Origin: Strigamia acuminata
Lineage: Eukaryota > Arthropoda > Chilopoda > Geophilomorpha > Linotaeniidae
Assembly (NCBI GenBank): GCA_949358305.1
Contig: OX442315.1
Span: forward strand, 35,986,427-36,050,426
Length of the DNA stretch: 64,000 bases
Reading direction: 5' to 3'
Shown: piece by piece, positions 49,536-59,950 of the stretch
How positions within the stretch are numbered: position 1 is the stretch's first letter
How the letters are laid out: the number at the start of each line of letters is the position of its first letter
The notes under the pieces: generated by a model
Databases searched by the model: none
What the model was told of the DNA's origin: nothing
What the model saw: only the letters and a program-made list of their open reading frames with translations
Translations under genes and position numbers: made by a program

Positions 49536-49548
49536 CGCCATCTAGTGG
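49536..49548. promoter_or_regulatory. CTCF-like core motif upstream of XPR1
   Basis: CGCCATCTAGTGG is the inverse of CCACTAGATGGCG, which fits the conserved animal CTCF core. It lies 251 bp before the XPR1 start codon, between the divergent Pro-rich gene region and XPR1. Confidence 0.4.
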
Positions 49549-49798
49549 GGAAAAAATTAAAGAAATACTCCAGCAAAGGGTCTTCTTTAAAAATCGAAAC
49601 CGAAAGAACATGTGAAAACGCTTTAACCTCGGCTTTAACTCTCGAGATTTCAACATTAGTTCAAGTTTAATTCGTTGGTGGCGCCGCATGCTACAAACAT
49701 GGAGAACGTTTATAAGCTGGTCTGATGCCTGATCAGGAGACTCGCGAATTGTGATGCCTCGCCCAGGCCCTAATTGAAAATTGGGCGCGAACTACGAC

Positions 49799-52700
49799 AT
49801 GAAATTTGCCGAACATCTCAGCGCTCACATCACTCCGGAATGGAGGAAACAATACATCATGTACGAAGTGAGTAACAAAACATTCCATCACGACAAAAAG
49901 CATTTTTCTAGCGCAAAATTTAATATTTTTTTCAACTTCCCACACACTTGTTGACCAATTTAAAAATAAATACATATTAAAAATGAAAATGAAAATAAAA
50001 AATTTAATTTGCTGATGAAACACTTGGTTTGTTGAAACAAAAACATTTTTATTGTTAACAGGATCTTGAGCCTAAATCTGGCTTAGGTTACTGAACTATT
50101 TCCATTATTTTTTCTTATCAGTTTAAAAACGGAGACAAAGTCCAGGTCTGATAATGTCGTTGGAAAGAAAAATTAAAAACATTTAAAAGAATTAAATTAT
50201 TATCTCAATAATCGAATTGAATGATAAATGGAGCTATATATAGATGACATGGTCACATTTAAATGTGGAAAATTGAAAATAATGTGAATTTATTTCTAAA
50301 AAATTAAATGTTTTAAAAATATGTATTTAGGAGATGAAGGGGATGCTGTATGCTTCAATGGAGGAAGCTCCATCATCGGAAGGTACGTAGAAATACAATT
50401 TATTGCCGATTTTGTATTGATTTTTCGTATTTTTTGACAGTAGCAGAGGCGCCATTTGTCACAAGATATTTCGCCAAATTCGACGAAAGTTTTTTCCAAT
50501 ACTGCGATAAAGAACTGGCCAAAATCAACACATTTTTCTGCGGTAACAACAAGAAAAAATGAGTTTCGTCTCGATCTATAAAAAAAAAAATATTGTTTGT
50601 GTTTTATGAATTTAAAAAGAAAAATTAGCCGAAGCGACGCGTCGATTCGCGGCGCTGAAGAGCGAATTGAACGAGTACATGGGCCGGACCGGTCCCGGCG
50701 ACCTGGTGGCGATGTTCAGAAACCGGAAACGAGGAACTTTTATTATTCGCGACAAGGAAACTGCGATGGCTCGAAAACAAACTCGAAAATTGCACGACTT
50801 GAAGCTTGCTTTCAGCGAATTCTACCTGAGCCTCATTCTGCTGCAGAACTACCAGAATCTCAACTACACCGGATTTCGCAAGATTCTCAAAAAACACGAC
50901 AAAGTGAGCAAATACATTTCTATTTCTTTTTTCGTTTTCTTATTGAGTTTTATTGCAGCTGATGCTGACCGACAGAGGGCTGAAATGGCGCGAAGGAAGC
51001 GTAGATTTGGCGTTGTTCTACACGAATAAGGAAATCGACAAATTGATTTCGGAAACCGAAACGCTTTTCACCGTTGAACTCGAAGGCGGGGACCGGCAGA
51101 AGGCGATGAAACGTCTTCGCGTGCCGCCCTTGGGTGAGGTGCCTTTGCCTTGGACTACGTTCAAAGTTGGCCTTTTTCTCGGAGCTTTTATCGTTCTTGT
51201 TATCGCCGTCATTTTATCAGGTAATTTCGTACAAATAAATGCGAGACATTGTTTTAATTTGTCTTTTTTTTTCATGCAGCTGCGTTTCATAAGGGAGGCG
51301 ACGACTGGCGAATAGCATTTCGCCTGTACAGGCCGATGTTACTTATCATTTTGTTTATGTTTCTTATGGGTATTAATGTTTACGGTTGGCGGTCGTCGGG
51401 AGTGAATCATGTCCTTATTTTCGAGTTGGATCCTAGAAATCATTTATCAGAACAGCACTTAATGGAAGTGAGTGTATTTGTGCTTTAAAAGATGGGTTTT
51501 ATGTTTAAAAAGCAGATTTTGAATCGTTTTTCCCGTTGATTAATTGGTTTTGTTGTTTTTCTTTGTTCTAGATGGCAGGAATATTTGGAGTGTTGTGGAC
51601 TCTGAGCATACTGTGTTTTCTGTACAGTTCCGCCCTAAGTATACCACCATATGCGAATCCATTAGCATTGCTTTGCATTATGGTTGCCTTTCTCTTAAAT
51701 CCAACTCGCACGTTTCGTCACGACGCTCGTTTCTGGCTCATCAGGCGATTTGTAAGCAAAACACTCGAAACGAATGCGCTTATTTATTGCTTTCTCATTT
51801 ATTTATTTATTTCTCATCGATTTAGTTTCGTATCATCACAGCACCATTTTTTTACGTGGGTTTTGCCGATTTCTGGTTGGCGGATCAATTGAACAGTTTA
51901 GTTCCCGTGTTAACGGATTTACAATATTTTATGTGTTTTTACATTGATCATGTAGAATGGAATGAAAACAATGGTAGAGTAATTTGTTGTAATTAATTTC
52001 AATAATAAAACGATTGATTGTATTCAGATCACAAGAAATGTATGGATCGTTCGTACGGCATTCGACCAATCGTTGCTTGTTTGCCAGCGTGGTTTCGATT
52101 TGCTCAATGTTTGCGCCGTTATCGGGACAGTAAAGAAGCATTTCCTCACCTGGCCAATGCGGGGAAGTATTCCACCACATTTTTTGTTGTGATTTTTTCG
52201 ACATTAAATTCATATTATAGAGGTGAATAGTTGTGAATTCTGAATTCTGATTGGGTTTAATTGATGATTGTTTGATTGCAGATACTTACCATAACACGGT
52301 GCACAATCCTTTTTTCTACATGTGGATCGCCACGTCGATTATTAGTTCTTGTTACGCTTATATATGGGACATTAAAATGGATTGGGGTTTATTTGATCAA
52401 AATGCAGGCGAAAATACGTGCTTAAGAGAAGAAATTGTTTACTCATCTGCGGTTAGTTGATTTCAAGTTTAAGCTGGCAAGGATTTTGGTGTTGGCGATG
52501 ATTTTATCCGGAAAATTGGATTTTTCTTTCTAAAAATTTTTTGACACAAATTTAATTTTTGTCGAAAAAATTTAATTTTTGCGGAAAAATTTAATTTTTG
52601 TCGGAAAAATTCAATTTTAATCGAGAAAAATCAATTTTTATCCCGAAAAATTCAATTTTAATCCCGAAAAATTCAATTTTAATCGAGAAAAATTCAATTT

Positions 52701-53513
52701 TAATCGAGAAAAATTCAATTTTAATCGAGAAAAATTCAATTTTAATCGAGAAAAATTCATTTTAATCGAGAAAAATTCAATTTTAATCGAGAAAAATTCA
52801 ATTTTAATTCAGAATAATTCAATTTTAATTCAGAATAATTCAATTTTCTTTCTAAAAATTCAAGTTTCATTCACACAAATGTAACTTTTGTCGGAAAAAT
52901 TCAATTTTCTTTCTTAAAAAGAAGATTTGATTGTATTTTACACGCACTTTTTATTATCAACTCAGATTATGAGCTCAAATCAATCCGCCGACAACTCACC
53001 TAACCGGCCCAGACTCGAATTGAGTCTAAAATTCAACCAAAGTGAATTTAATTTGTTTAGGGTTACTATTATTTCGGCATAGTGGAAGATTTTATTCTCC
53101 GATTCGGCTGGGCATTTTCCGTGTCGCTTATCGAAAGCGGTTACATGCACGCCGATCTCATGGTAACGATTTTAGCACCGTTAGAAGTGTTTCGAAGATT
53201 CGTTTGGAATTACTTCCGCCTCGAAAACGAACACTTGAACAACTGCGGCAAATTTCGAGCCGTCAGGGACATTTCCGTGGCTCCCATCAACGCCGGCGAT
53301 CAATCGGAACTGCTCAAAATGATGGATGAACCGGACGGAGTAAACAACCGCAAGAAAGAGAACACGAAGAAAAGATTATTCAAGTAAATTAGCAGTTTTT
53401 TGAATACAAAAATGATGGAAAAATTTAAATTCAATTTCAGATTGAAGAAGGTGAATGACACCAGAGTTTTATTGGAGAGTGCCGACAACGATGATTCAGA
53501 GATGGGAACGTAG
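49799..53513 (+). CDS. XPR1: XPR1 phosphate exporter (SPX-EXS protein), 12 exons
   Basis: Exons: 49799-49867, 50331-50382, 50441-50542, 50620-50903, 50959-51220, 51280-51467, 51572-51751, 51826-51973, 52028-52222, 52282-52451, 53061-53383, 53441-53513. Phases all fit and give 681 residues; human XPR1 has 696. It starts [20 protein letters not shown]. The SPX domain covers about residues 1-175, with the inositol-pyrophosphate-binding lysine cluster [11 protein letters not shown]. Several membrane spans follow ([43 protein letters not shown]), then the EXS domain with [15 protein letters not shown] and [10 protein letters not shown]. The C-terminal tail is acidic ([11 protein letters not shown]). 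XPR1 exports inorganic phosphate across the plasma membrane under control of inositol pyrophosphates. Poly(A) signal AATAAA lies near 53709. Intron 10 contains a minisatellite. Confidence 0.97.
52540..52912. repeat. 21-bp minisatellite in XPR1 intron 10
   Basis: About 17 units of the form GAGAAAAATTCAATTTTAAT plus C. The centre (52675-52800) is most uniform, with diverged units at both edges. Confidence 0.92.
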
Positions 53514-53831
53514 TGGACAATATTATAAATGGTAAAAAATACAAATATTAACAAAGCATAAATTTATACACTATTTTTATTTTATTCATTGTTTTTATGC
53601 AGAAAATAGCCCGGATCAACAAATAATTGTCATATTCTTGACGAAATTGAACAAATTGAATGAATTCCATGCACGATGTATGAAAATGTGTCCAATTTTT
53701 TATTCTATGAATAAAACCAGTGAAAAAAGTGTAATATTTAGTTGTGGATTTAGGAAATGTGGTATGATAATTAAATTATGCCAGAGTACAATTTATTTAC
53801 ATTGAGAAAAAATTATAACTGACAAGAAAAA

Positions 53832-54298
53832 TACCGTATTTTCTGAAGTAATAGCCGTGGCTCTTATTCAAACGGTCATCCTGAGCTGCGGCTCTTAATG
53901 GAGAGCGGCTCTTATTTAAAATAGTAGCCGATATCAATGTTACGTTCATTGAGCGTTCGTTTTGTTTGATTGAATTCAATTGGTTTGGTCAATTTAAACA
54001 TTTATTTCAGTGTTTTTGATCAATTTAAACATTTATTTTAGTGTTTTTGATCAATTTAAACATTTATTTTAGCGTTTTTGATCAATCTAAACATTTTTAG
54101 TCATTTTGTGCGTTTCGATTCCCATTCATTTTGTTTCCCGGTTACTTCCGTTACGGTACACTAGTAAGAATAACCTCAATTTGTAGCCGCCCTCGAATAA
54201 CAACCGCGGCTACTAATCGAGGGCGGCTGTTATTTCAAATCTCGACTTTCGTCTGCGGTTACTATTCGAGGGCGACTCTTAATCGAGAAAATACGGTA
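53832..54298. mobile_element. Complete ACCGTATTTT MITE with internal minisatellite
   Basis: Termini TACCGTATTTTCTGAAGTAA and inverse of TACCGTATTTTCTCGATTAA, continuing through AGCCGTGGCTCTTA / GAGTCGCCCTCGAA-like sequence. Between about 53970 and 54115 it carries three to four units of a TGATCAATTTAAACATTTAT repeat, the inverse of the 31-bp minisatellite monomer. Partial copies of the family are at 15965 and 21150. It lies between XPR1 and the zinc-finger gene. Confidence 0.8.
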
Positions 54299-54724
54299 TT
54301 TTAGTAATGTGAACTTAGGCCTTATAAAAGTCCGAGTGTTGACACATCTTTGAATTATATGTTAAGTTTTCACACACAGAATTTGAAGTGATGGAAATAC
54401 TTCACCTGTGGAACCAAGGACTTCTCTCCCTGATTTATTCTATCATATTCAGTAGACACGTGCAGAGTAATAACAAAAATTAACTTAAAATAGCAAGTTG
54501 CCATCGTTTGCTACTTTTTTCTATCTAAAAATACTTTTTGATGGTTAAAAAATACATTTCCGTACCTAAAATAGCCAAAACATTCCCGAAATTGCATAAA
54601 AATGTTATTTTTGTGCCCGTTTGGGGCCTACAAATGCATTTTGACACCTGAAGAATGCATTTTCTTAAAAATTGGCAACAATTCAATAAACAAACACGAC
54701 AGCCAACACTAACAAAACAAACAT

Positions 54725-56487
54725 TTATTTTCTAAACCGAATATACTGATTTACAGTTTGCAGCAACGAACTCACTGTCTGTAGCACTTCATTGTTCTCA
54801 ATGCCAACAACAGTCTGCGTGATCATCTCGATCTGCTTCGCAATATCCACCTGCAACGTCTCTTTGGGAATGGCCGAATCGCATTTGGTCATCAACTTAA
54901 TCACTTGAATCTGCCGCGTTTCCCCGTTCTCATCGATACAGATATACAAATTGCCTCCCGCATCCCCCTCCGCCTCGTTATCGTTCTCGTTCTCGTTCTC
55001 CGCCGCACAGTCGTCCTTCATCTCCTCGCTGGCACTGTGCACCTCCTCGGCGACCATCGGCTCGCTGCTGCAAACCACCTCGCTGACCACCGTCAGGGGG
55101 TTGTTCACCGTCCCCTCACTCATGCCCAACGCGCTGCGGATGTTCAGAACGTCCTTGCGGGTCAGCAAGTTGAGTCTGCTCGGTTTCTCGATTAAATTCG
55201 AATGTGCGAAGTCCAAAATCTCTTCGATGCCCTTCCCGCCGAGCAGTTGGCTGCCGACCCACTGTCTGTCGGACTTGGTGAGCACCAGGTGGTCGAGTTC
55301 TTGTTTGTGGCCGACGTGCGTGGCGACGTAGTTGACTTCGACGGCGCCGGTGACGCAGTTGCGGATCACTTTGATGCGGGACGGACAGTTTGCGTTGATT
55401 TTGCAGGAGCCTTTGCTTTTCAGTTTGCGCCGCCGTTGGCCGTCCGTTTGGAAGAATCCGGTTCTGTTGCAGTTGAAGTGCAGTTTTTCGTACGTTTCGC
55501 TTCGGCGGATTCCGGCCGCTTTCACGTACTGGGATACGGTGGTTTCTTCCACGTGAGTTTTCCACATTTCGAATTCTGAAATTGTTTGGTAAGATCTGAT
55601 TAATTGGATTTGTTTGCTGCGATGTTTTGGGGGGAGATGCAGAAACTACAAAATAAATGATTTTTCGTGCAAAATTTTGATTTTTGGTGAAAAATAATAA
55701 TTTTTGGTGAAAAATTTTGATTTTTGTAAAAAAATTTGATTTTTGGTGAAAATTTTTGATTTTTGGTGAACAATTTTGATTTTTGGTGAAAAATTTTGAT
55801 TTTTGGTGAAAAATTTTGATTTTTGGTGAAAAATTTTGATTTTTGGTGAAAAATTTTGATTTTTGGTGAAAAATTTTGATTTTTGGTGAAAAATTTTGAT
55901 TTTTGGTAAAAGATTTTGATTTTTGGTGAAAGATTCCAATTTTTAACAAAAAATCGTCACTTTTGGTTAAAATTTTCAATTTTTGGATTAAAGATTTGTG
56001 ATTTTCGGTGAAAATTTTCTAATATTTGATGAAATAATACTGATTTCCAGTGAAAAATTATTGAAAGTTTTTTGTTTTGATTAAAATTCTATGATTTCCG
56101 ATGAACTAAGCCTGATTTTCGATGAAATATTTCTGATTTTTCAGTGAAAAATATTTTTTTCTGCAGCTGCTCCTTTTGTAGCTGCACAACTGATTTTCGG
56201 TTATTATTTCGATATGTACCCGTCATGCTGTTGAATGAATGTTTTTCCACTTGAATTTGCAGGGAATGATCGGTTTCCAAGTGTTGATTCAATTGTTCAT
56301 ATGTATTAAATTCTCCAGGGCTGCCGGGGCATGCTGGACACAAGATTTTTCTCGTTGGGAAATGCATGTTTTCTTTATGTACATCTCTAATGTGTTTATA
56401 CAAATTGCTCGTCTTTGCAAACGATTTATCGCAGATGCAACACTTAAGAGCTTGAAGTTTTTCGTATTCGTCCACGTTTTCACCCAT
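54725..56487 (-). CDS. C2H2 zinc-finger protein with FAR1/transposase-like domain, 372 aa
   Basis: Two coding exons: 56487-56220 and 55575-54725. Exon 1 encodes two fingers: CCICDKSFAKTSNLYKHIRD then VH (C-x2-C-x12-H-x4-H), and CPACPG ... HLETDH. I place the donor at 56220 (G/GTACAT), because the two-base remainder of exon 2 then gives an uninterrupted SMTEFEMWKTHVEE. Exon 2 has a region (about residues 95-190) with conserved W, C and H: CNRTGF, GSCKINANCPSRIKVI, THVGHKQELDHLVLTKSDR. It resembles the FAR1/SWIM-associated zinc-binding module found in many uncharacterised invertebrate proteins related to MULE transposases. An acidic region (ENENENDNEAEGD) and a Gln/Val-rich helix follow. Probably a nuclear DNA-binding protein. 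An acceptor just before the ATG implies a 5' untranslated exon. AATAAA overlaps the 3' end near 54722. Confidence 0.82.
55665..56130. repeat. 20-21-bp minisatellite in the zinc-finger gene intron
   Basis: About 15 clean units of TTTTTGGTGAAAAATTTTGA between 55680 and 55925, then diverged units to about 56130. An antisense frame of repeated FHQKSKFFTKNQ-like residues runs through it and is not a gene. Confidence 0.95.
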
Positions 56488-56493
56488 TCTGAA

Positions 56494-56522
56494 ATAAATA
56501 AATAAATAAATAAATAAATAAA
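56494..56522. repeat. (AAAT)n microsatellite at the splice acceptor
   Basis: Seven AAAT units immediately upstream (on the minus strand, TTTA units) of the acceptor TTTCAG at 56489-56494. The repeat therefore forms the polypyrimidine side of the splice site. Confidence 0.85.
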
Positions 56523-56997
56523 ATTTTTAATATTTCAATTTTTTCAGACATTCGTTAACTTACTTCATAATTCTTAAATTAGATGATTCAAAGAACAAAA
56601 AGAAAATCATTAATTGTTATACAGTTAATAAAATAAATATATATGTATTCTTGTTGTTTACCGTTTGGCTTGTAAATAAACGGTGGAAGCAGCCATATTT
56701 TTATTCTCCAAGCTAGTGGCGCCACCATGTAAAAAGTGTTAGAAATGTTAACTTTTTCCATGCGTTATTTCAAACGGATATGACACAAAAACACTGCATC
56801 CACCAATTCAAAACCAAACTGGAAATAGAAAAATGGTGTTTATTTACAAGTCAAGGCTGTTGTTACGCGTGTGGTCACGTAGGCTCGGCTGCAGTTGCAA
56901 AAATTTCATGGAAAGTGTAGAACTATAGTCCGAAAAATCCACGTAAGTAAATTGCAGTTTTGTGTGAGCGACGTGAAGAATAATAAATCATTTTCAG

Positions 56998-57796
56998 ATG
57001 TCGATAGAAATTAAAAACGGAGATCTGAAATCCGGTACGGATAGGTTGAAAGCCTTTGTACGTTTTCAGAACAAAACCAACCGCAATGTCGACGTGATTT
57101 GGCTCAATTACGAAGGCCAGAGAGTAAAGTATCAAGTAAAGAACATTAAAAATTAGAAGAAATAAATTATTCCCTAAACAACGATGTAATTATTATTTTC
57201 TTAGACTTTACACCCGGAACAGTATCTCGATGTGAATACGTACGTCACCCATCCGTGGATATTCCGCGACAGTACGTCCCAAGCCAAACTTTTAGGAAGT
57301 CGAGAAGAAATCTATCAGCCACAGTTTTGGTTGAACACGATGCCCGTGTTGGAAAGGAGTAATAATAACGCGCAACTGCGCCCGAAACGAACAGTTGTTT
57401 ACATCACTTTACCTGGTAAATTGGGTCAACATAAACGTTTTTATGCCATTTTAACATAAAAAAAACATGTTCTTAGAATGTTTTAACGTCATAAACATGT
57501 TCTAAGAATGTTTTAACATCATAAACATGTTCTTAGAATGTTTTAACATAATGAGAACGTTCGAAAAATCATAAAATTGATGTATATGTAGCCAACATTG
57601 GGATATATTTCATTTGAAATGACATATCGCATTCATATTCACGTTGAAAAATATTTATTTATTTGTTTTTTCAGTTTATACATTGAAAGTACGTTGCCTG
57701 GAAGTTGTGCGCAAGTACTTGACCAAATTGGAAGACGCTGAGAATTTGTGCATCCCTCGTACACTTCAAGCAGAATTACTCCAGCCGTGTGTTTAA
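56998..57796 (+). CDS. VHL: VHL tumour-suppressor homologue, 156 aa (copy 1)
   Basis: Exons 56998-57135, 57205-57415, 57675-57796; phases fit. A donor at 56943 (GTAAGT) and acceptor TTTTCAG directly before the ATG indicate a 5' untranslated exon. The beta domain contains RNVDVIWLNYEGQRVKYQTL and NTYVTHPWIFRD. The Tyr, Tyr, His and Trp corresponding to human Y98, Y112, H115 and W117 of the hydroxyproline-HIF pocket are present, while human H110 and S111 are Asn and Thr. The alpha domain has the elongin C-binding BC box TLKVRCLEVV. Intron 2 splits the Val codon after its first base, as in human VHL. VHL is the substrate receptor of the CUL2-elongin ubiquitin ligase that degrades HIF-alpha in oxygen. 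The gene converges on TMEM186, with 3' ends about 160 bp apart. Confidence 0.95.
57460..57560. repeat. Short tandem repeat in VHL intron 2
   Basis: ACATGTTCTTAGAATGTTTT followed by AACATCATAA occurs three times; the copy 2 intron (59630-59700) has diverged units of the same repeat. Confidence 0.8.
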
Positions 57797-57956
57797 CGCA
57801 GAACAATGTGTATTTCTAATGTAAATGGACCAAAACAATCTAAAAAACGTGATAAAATCGAAAGCGGTTTCCTTTTTTTAAAACTTTTATTATGTTCAGA
57901 TATATTTAAATAATAAATTACATTTATATCGTGTATCTAGTGACATTTTAAACGAT

Positions 57957-58649
57957 TTACAACGATCCAAACATCCTTTGAAAAGCATCTTTGTCTAAAA
58001 CTTGACCGAATCGAATCGAAACGTACCAATGCTGCTTGACGTCATATCTCTGCACCCTGTTAAAAACATCCTTTGAGCTTTCCGAAATGTCCGCTAGTGG
58101 CACGATGTCGTCGATGGGCACATCCACGTCAATTCGATTTCCCCAAAACGACATATAAGAAATTCGCGCCGTTTTCGAGTCCGTGTGTTGATAAATTAAT
58201 CCGATCGCTCTGCGCGTCACTTCGCTGATGACGTACAGCGTGCACGTGGCCAAAGTTCCAACTATTGTCGACGAAACGAAAACGTCCCACGTGGTTACGT
58301 TCAGGTGGCTCAACACGGCGGTCGCGGGAATTGCTGTCAGAGCGAGGCAGGTTTGGAGTAATTTCGCGCGGCAGAATATGCGCACGAAAACTATGTGAGG
58401 AAACCGGTAGATTAGTTTGAGCTCGCCGCTTTTGACTTTGGCGCGTGTGTCAGCTACGTCCACGGTTGAAGTCAAGGAACGTCTGAATCCGATGTCTGTT
58501 TTTCGAGCTAGATGGCGGAAATGGCATTGCAGGTGATTCAACGATGATTTATAACAACTGTTTCGCGCACATGTGATTAGAAAAGCGGCCATTTTGCTCG
58601 TTTGAAAGGGGATTAATTGGCGCGCTCTAGTGTTGATTTGGTTAGTCAT
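57957..58649 (-). CDS. TMEM186: TMEM186 homologue, mitochondrial complex I assembly, intronless
   Basis: 230 residues from the first ATG; an internal ATG at 58592 (MAAFLITCARN) would give 211, closer to the human 213. The N-terminus after that Met is basic and lacks acidic residues, suitable as a mitochondrial targeting sequence. The conserved family stretches are KLIYRFPHIVFVRIFCRAKL, the two membrane spans LLQTCLALTAIPATAVL and VFVSSTIVGTLATCTLYVI, then ISYMSFWGNRIDVDVP and VQRYDVKQHWYVSIRFGQVL. TMEM186 works with the MCIA complex at the inner mitochondrial membrane. The decayed duplicate lies at 61465-61796. Confidence 0.92.
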   Translation of the reverse strand: MTNQINTRARQLIPFQTSKMAAFLITCARNSCYKSSLNHLQCHFRHLARKTDIGFRRSLTSTVDVADTRAKVKSGELKLIYRFPHIVFVRIFCRAKLLQTCLALTAIPATAVLSHLNVTTWDVFVSSTIVGTLATCTLYVISEVTRRAIGLIYQHTDSKTARISYMSFWGNRIDVDVPIDDIVPLADISESSKDVFNRVQRYDVKQHWYVSIRFGQVLDKDAFQRMFGSL

Positions 58650-59157
58650 TTGTCGATGACAGGTTTGTTTTCTTCTAGCATTGTTGTAACTTTAAAAACA
58701 AAGCTACTGTGAAGGCAAATGTTGCCACTGGATTCTCCATCATCAAATTTTAAACATCTGAAATAGTTTTGAAAATGTCTCGGAGAATTCTTTCTTGTTT
58801 TGATAAATTTTTTTTTAATGTTATGGGGAATTGGGCATTTATTTATCAGCGATATGATTAGTATGCATTAGTCATTCCTGGTTTTTGATTGTAATTTCAT
58901 TGGTCTGGAGCCCCGGTTGCCAGACGCTTCTATTTCAAACGGATATGATACGAAAATACTGTATTCACCAATTCAACACTAAACTGGAAATTGAAAAATG
59001 GTGTTTATTTACAAATAAAAGCTGTTGCTATGCGTAGGCTCGACTGCAGTTGCAAAAATTTCATGGAAAGTGTAGAACTATAGTCTGAAAGTCCATGTAA
59101 GTAAATTTAAATTGCAGTTTTGTGTGAACGACGTGAATAATAATAAATCATTTTCAG

Positions 59158-59934
59158 ATGTCAGTAGAAATTAAAAATGAAGATCTGAAATCCGTTTCAG
59201 ATAAGCTGAAAGCCTTTGTACGTTTTCACAACAAAACCAACCGCAATGTCGACGTGATTTGGCTCGATTACGAAGGCCAGAGAGTAAAGTATGAAGTAAA
59301 GAAAATTAAAAATTAGAAGAAAAAAATTATTCCCTAAAAAAAAAATAATAATAATAATGTAATTATTATTTTCTTAGACTTTACACCCGGAAGAGTATCT
59401 CGATATGAATACGTACGTCACCCATCCTTGGATATTCCGCGACAGTACGTCCCAAGCCAAACTTTTAGGAAATCGAGAAGAAGTCTATCAGCCACAGACG
59501 CCCGTGTTGGAAAGAAGCAACAATAACGCGCAACTACACCCGAAACAAACAATTGTTTACATCACTTTACCTGGTAAATTGGGTCAACGTAGCGTTTTAA
59601 TGCCATTTTAACATAAAAAAAACATAAAAAAAACATGTTCTTTCAATGTTTTAACATCGTAAACATGTTCTTACAACGTTTTGATATCATGAGAACGTTC
59701 GAAAAATAATAAAATTGAAGTATATGTAGCCAACATTGGGATACATTTCATTTGAAATGACATATCGCATTCATATTCACGTTGAAAAATATTTATTTAT
59801 TTGTTTTTTCAGTTTATACATTGAAAGTACGTTGCCTGGAAGTTGTGCGCACGTACTTGACCAAATTGGAAGACGCTGAGAATTTGTGCATCCCTCGTAC
59901 ACTTCAAGCAGAATTACTCCAACCGTGTGTTTAA
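59158..59934 (+). CDS. VHL paralogue, 151 aa (copy 2)
   Basis: Exons 59158-59295, 59378-59573, 59813-59934, in the same phases as copy 1, and with the same 5' untranslated splice (donor at 59099, acceptor before the ATG). The frame is open throughout. Against copy 1 there are eight substitutions in the 46 residues of exon 1, about seven in exon 2 plus an in-frame loss of five codons (FWLN and a neighbouring Met), but only one in exon 3 (Lys to Thr). The pocket residues in NTYVTHPWIFRD and the BC box TLKVRCLEVV are unchanged. It may be functional, partially functional or recently dead; the sequence alone cannot tell. AATAAA in the copied 3' region is displaced by the insertion at 59951. Confidence 0.85.
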
Positions 59935-59950
59935 CTAGAAAAATATATAT

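Larger units (their letters stand above)
56765..58805. repeat. Tandem duplication unit 1 (VHL-TMEM186 block)
   Basis: Direct repeat partner of 58930-61990. Homology starts at TATTTCAAACGGATATGA and ends near AATTCTTTCTTGTTTT. It holds intact VHL (plus) and TMEM186 (minus), converging. Confidence 0.9.

Noticed and set aside
55116-55979. 287-residue minus-strand frame with repeated KNQNFSPKIKIFHQKS-like sequence
   Set aside because: It is the reading of the 20-bp minisatellite run on into a wrong frame over the zinc-finger exon; the true exon is in another frame with recognisable motifs.
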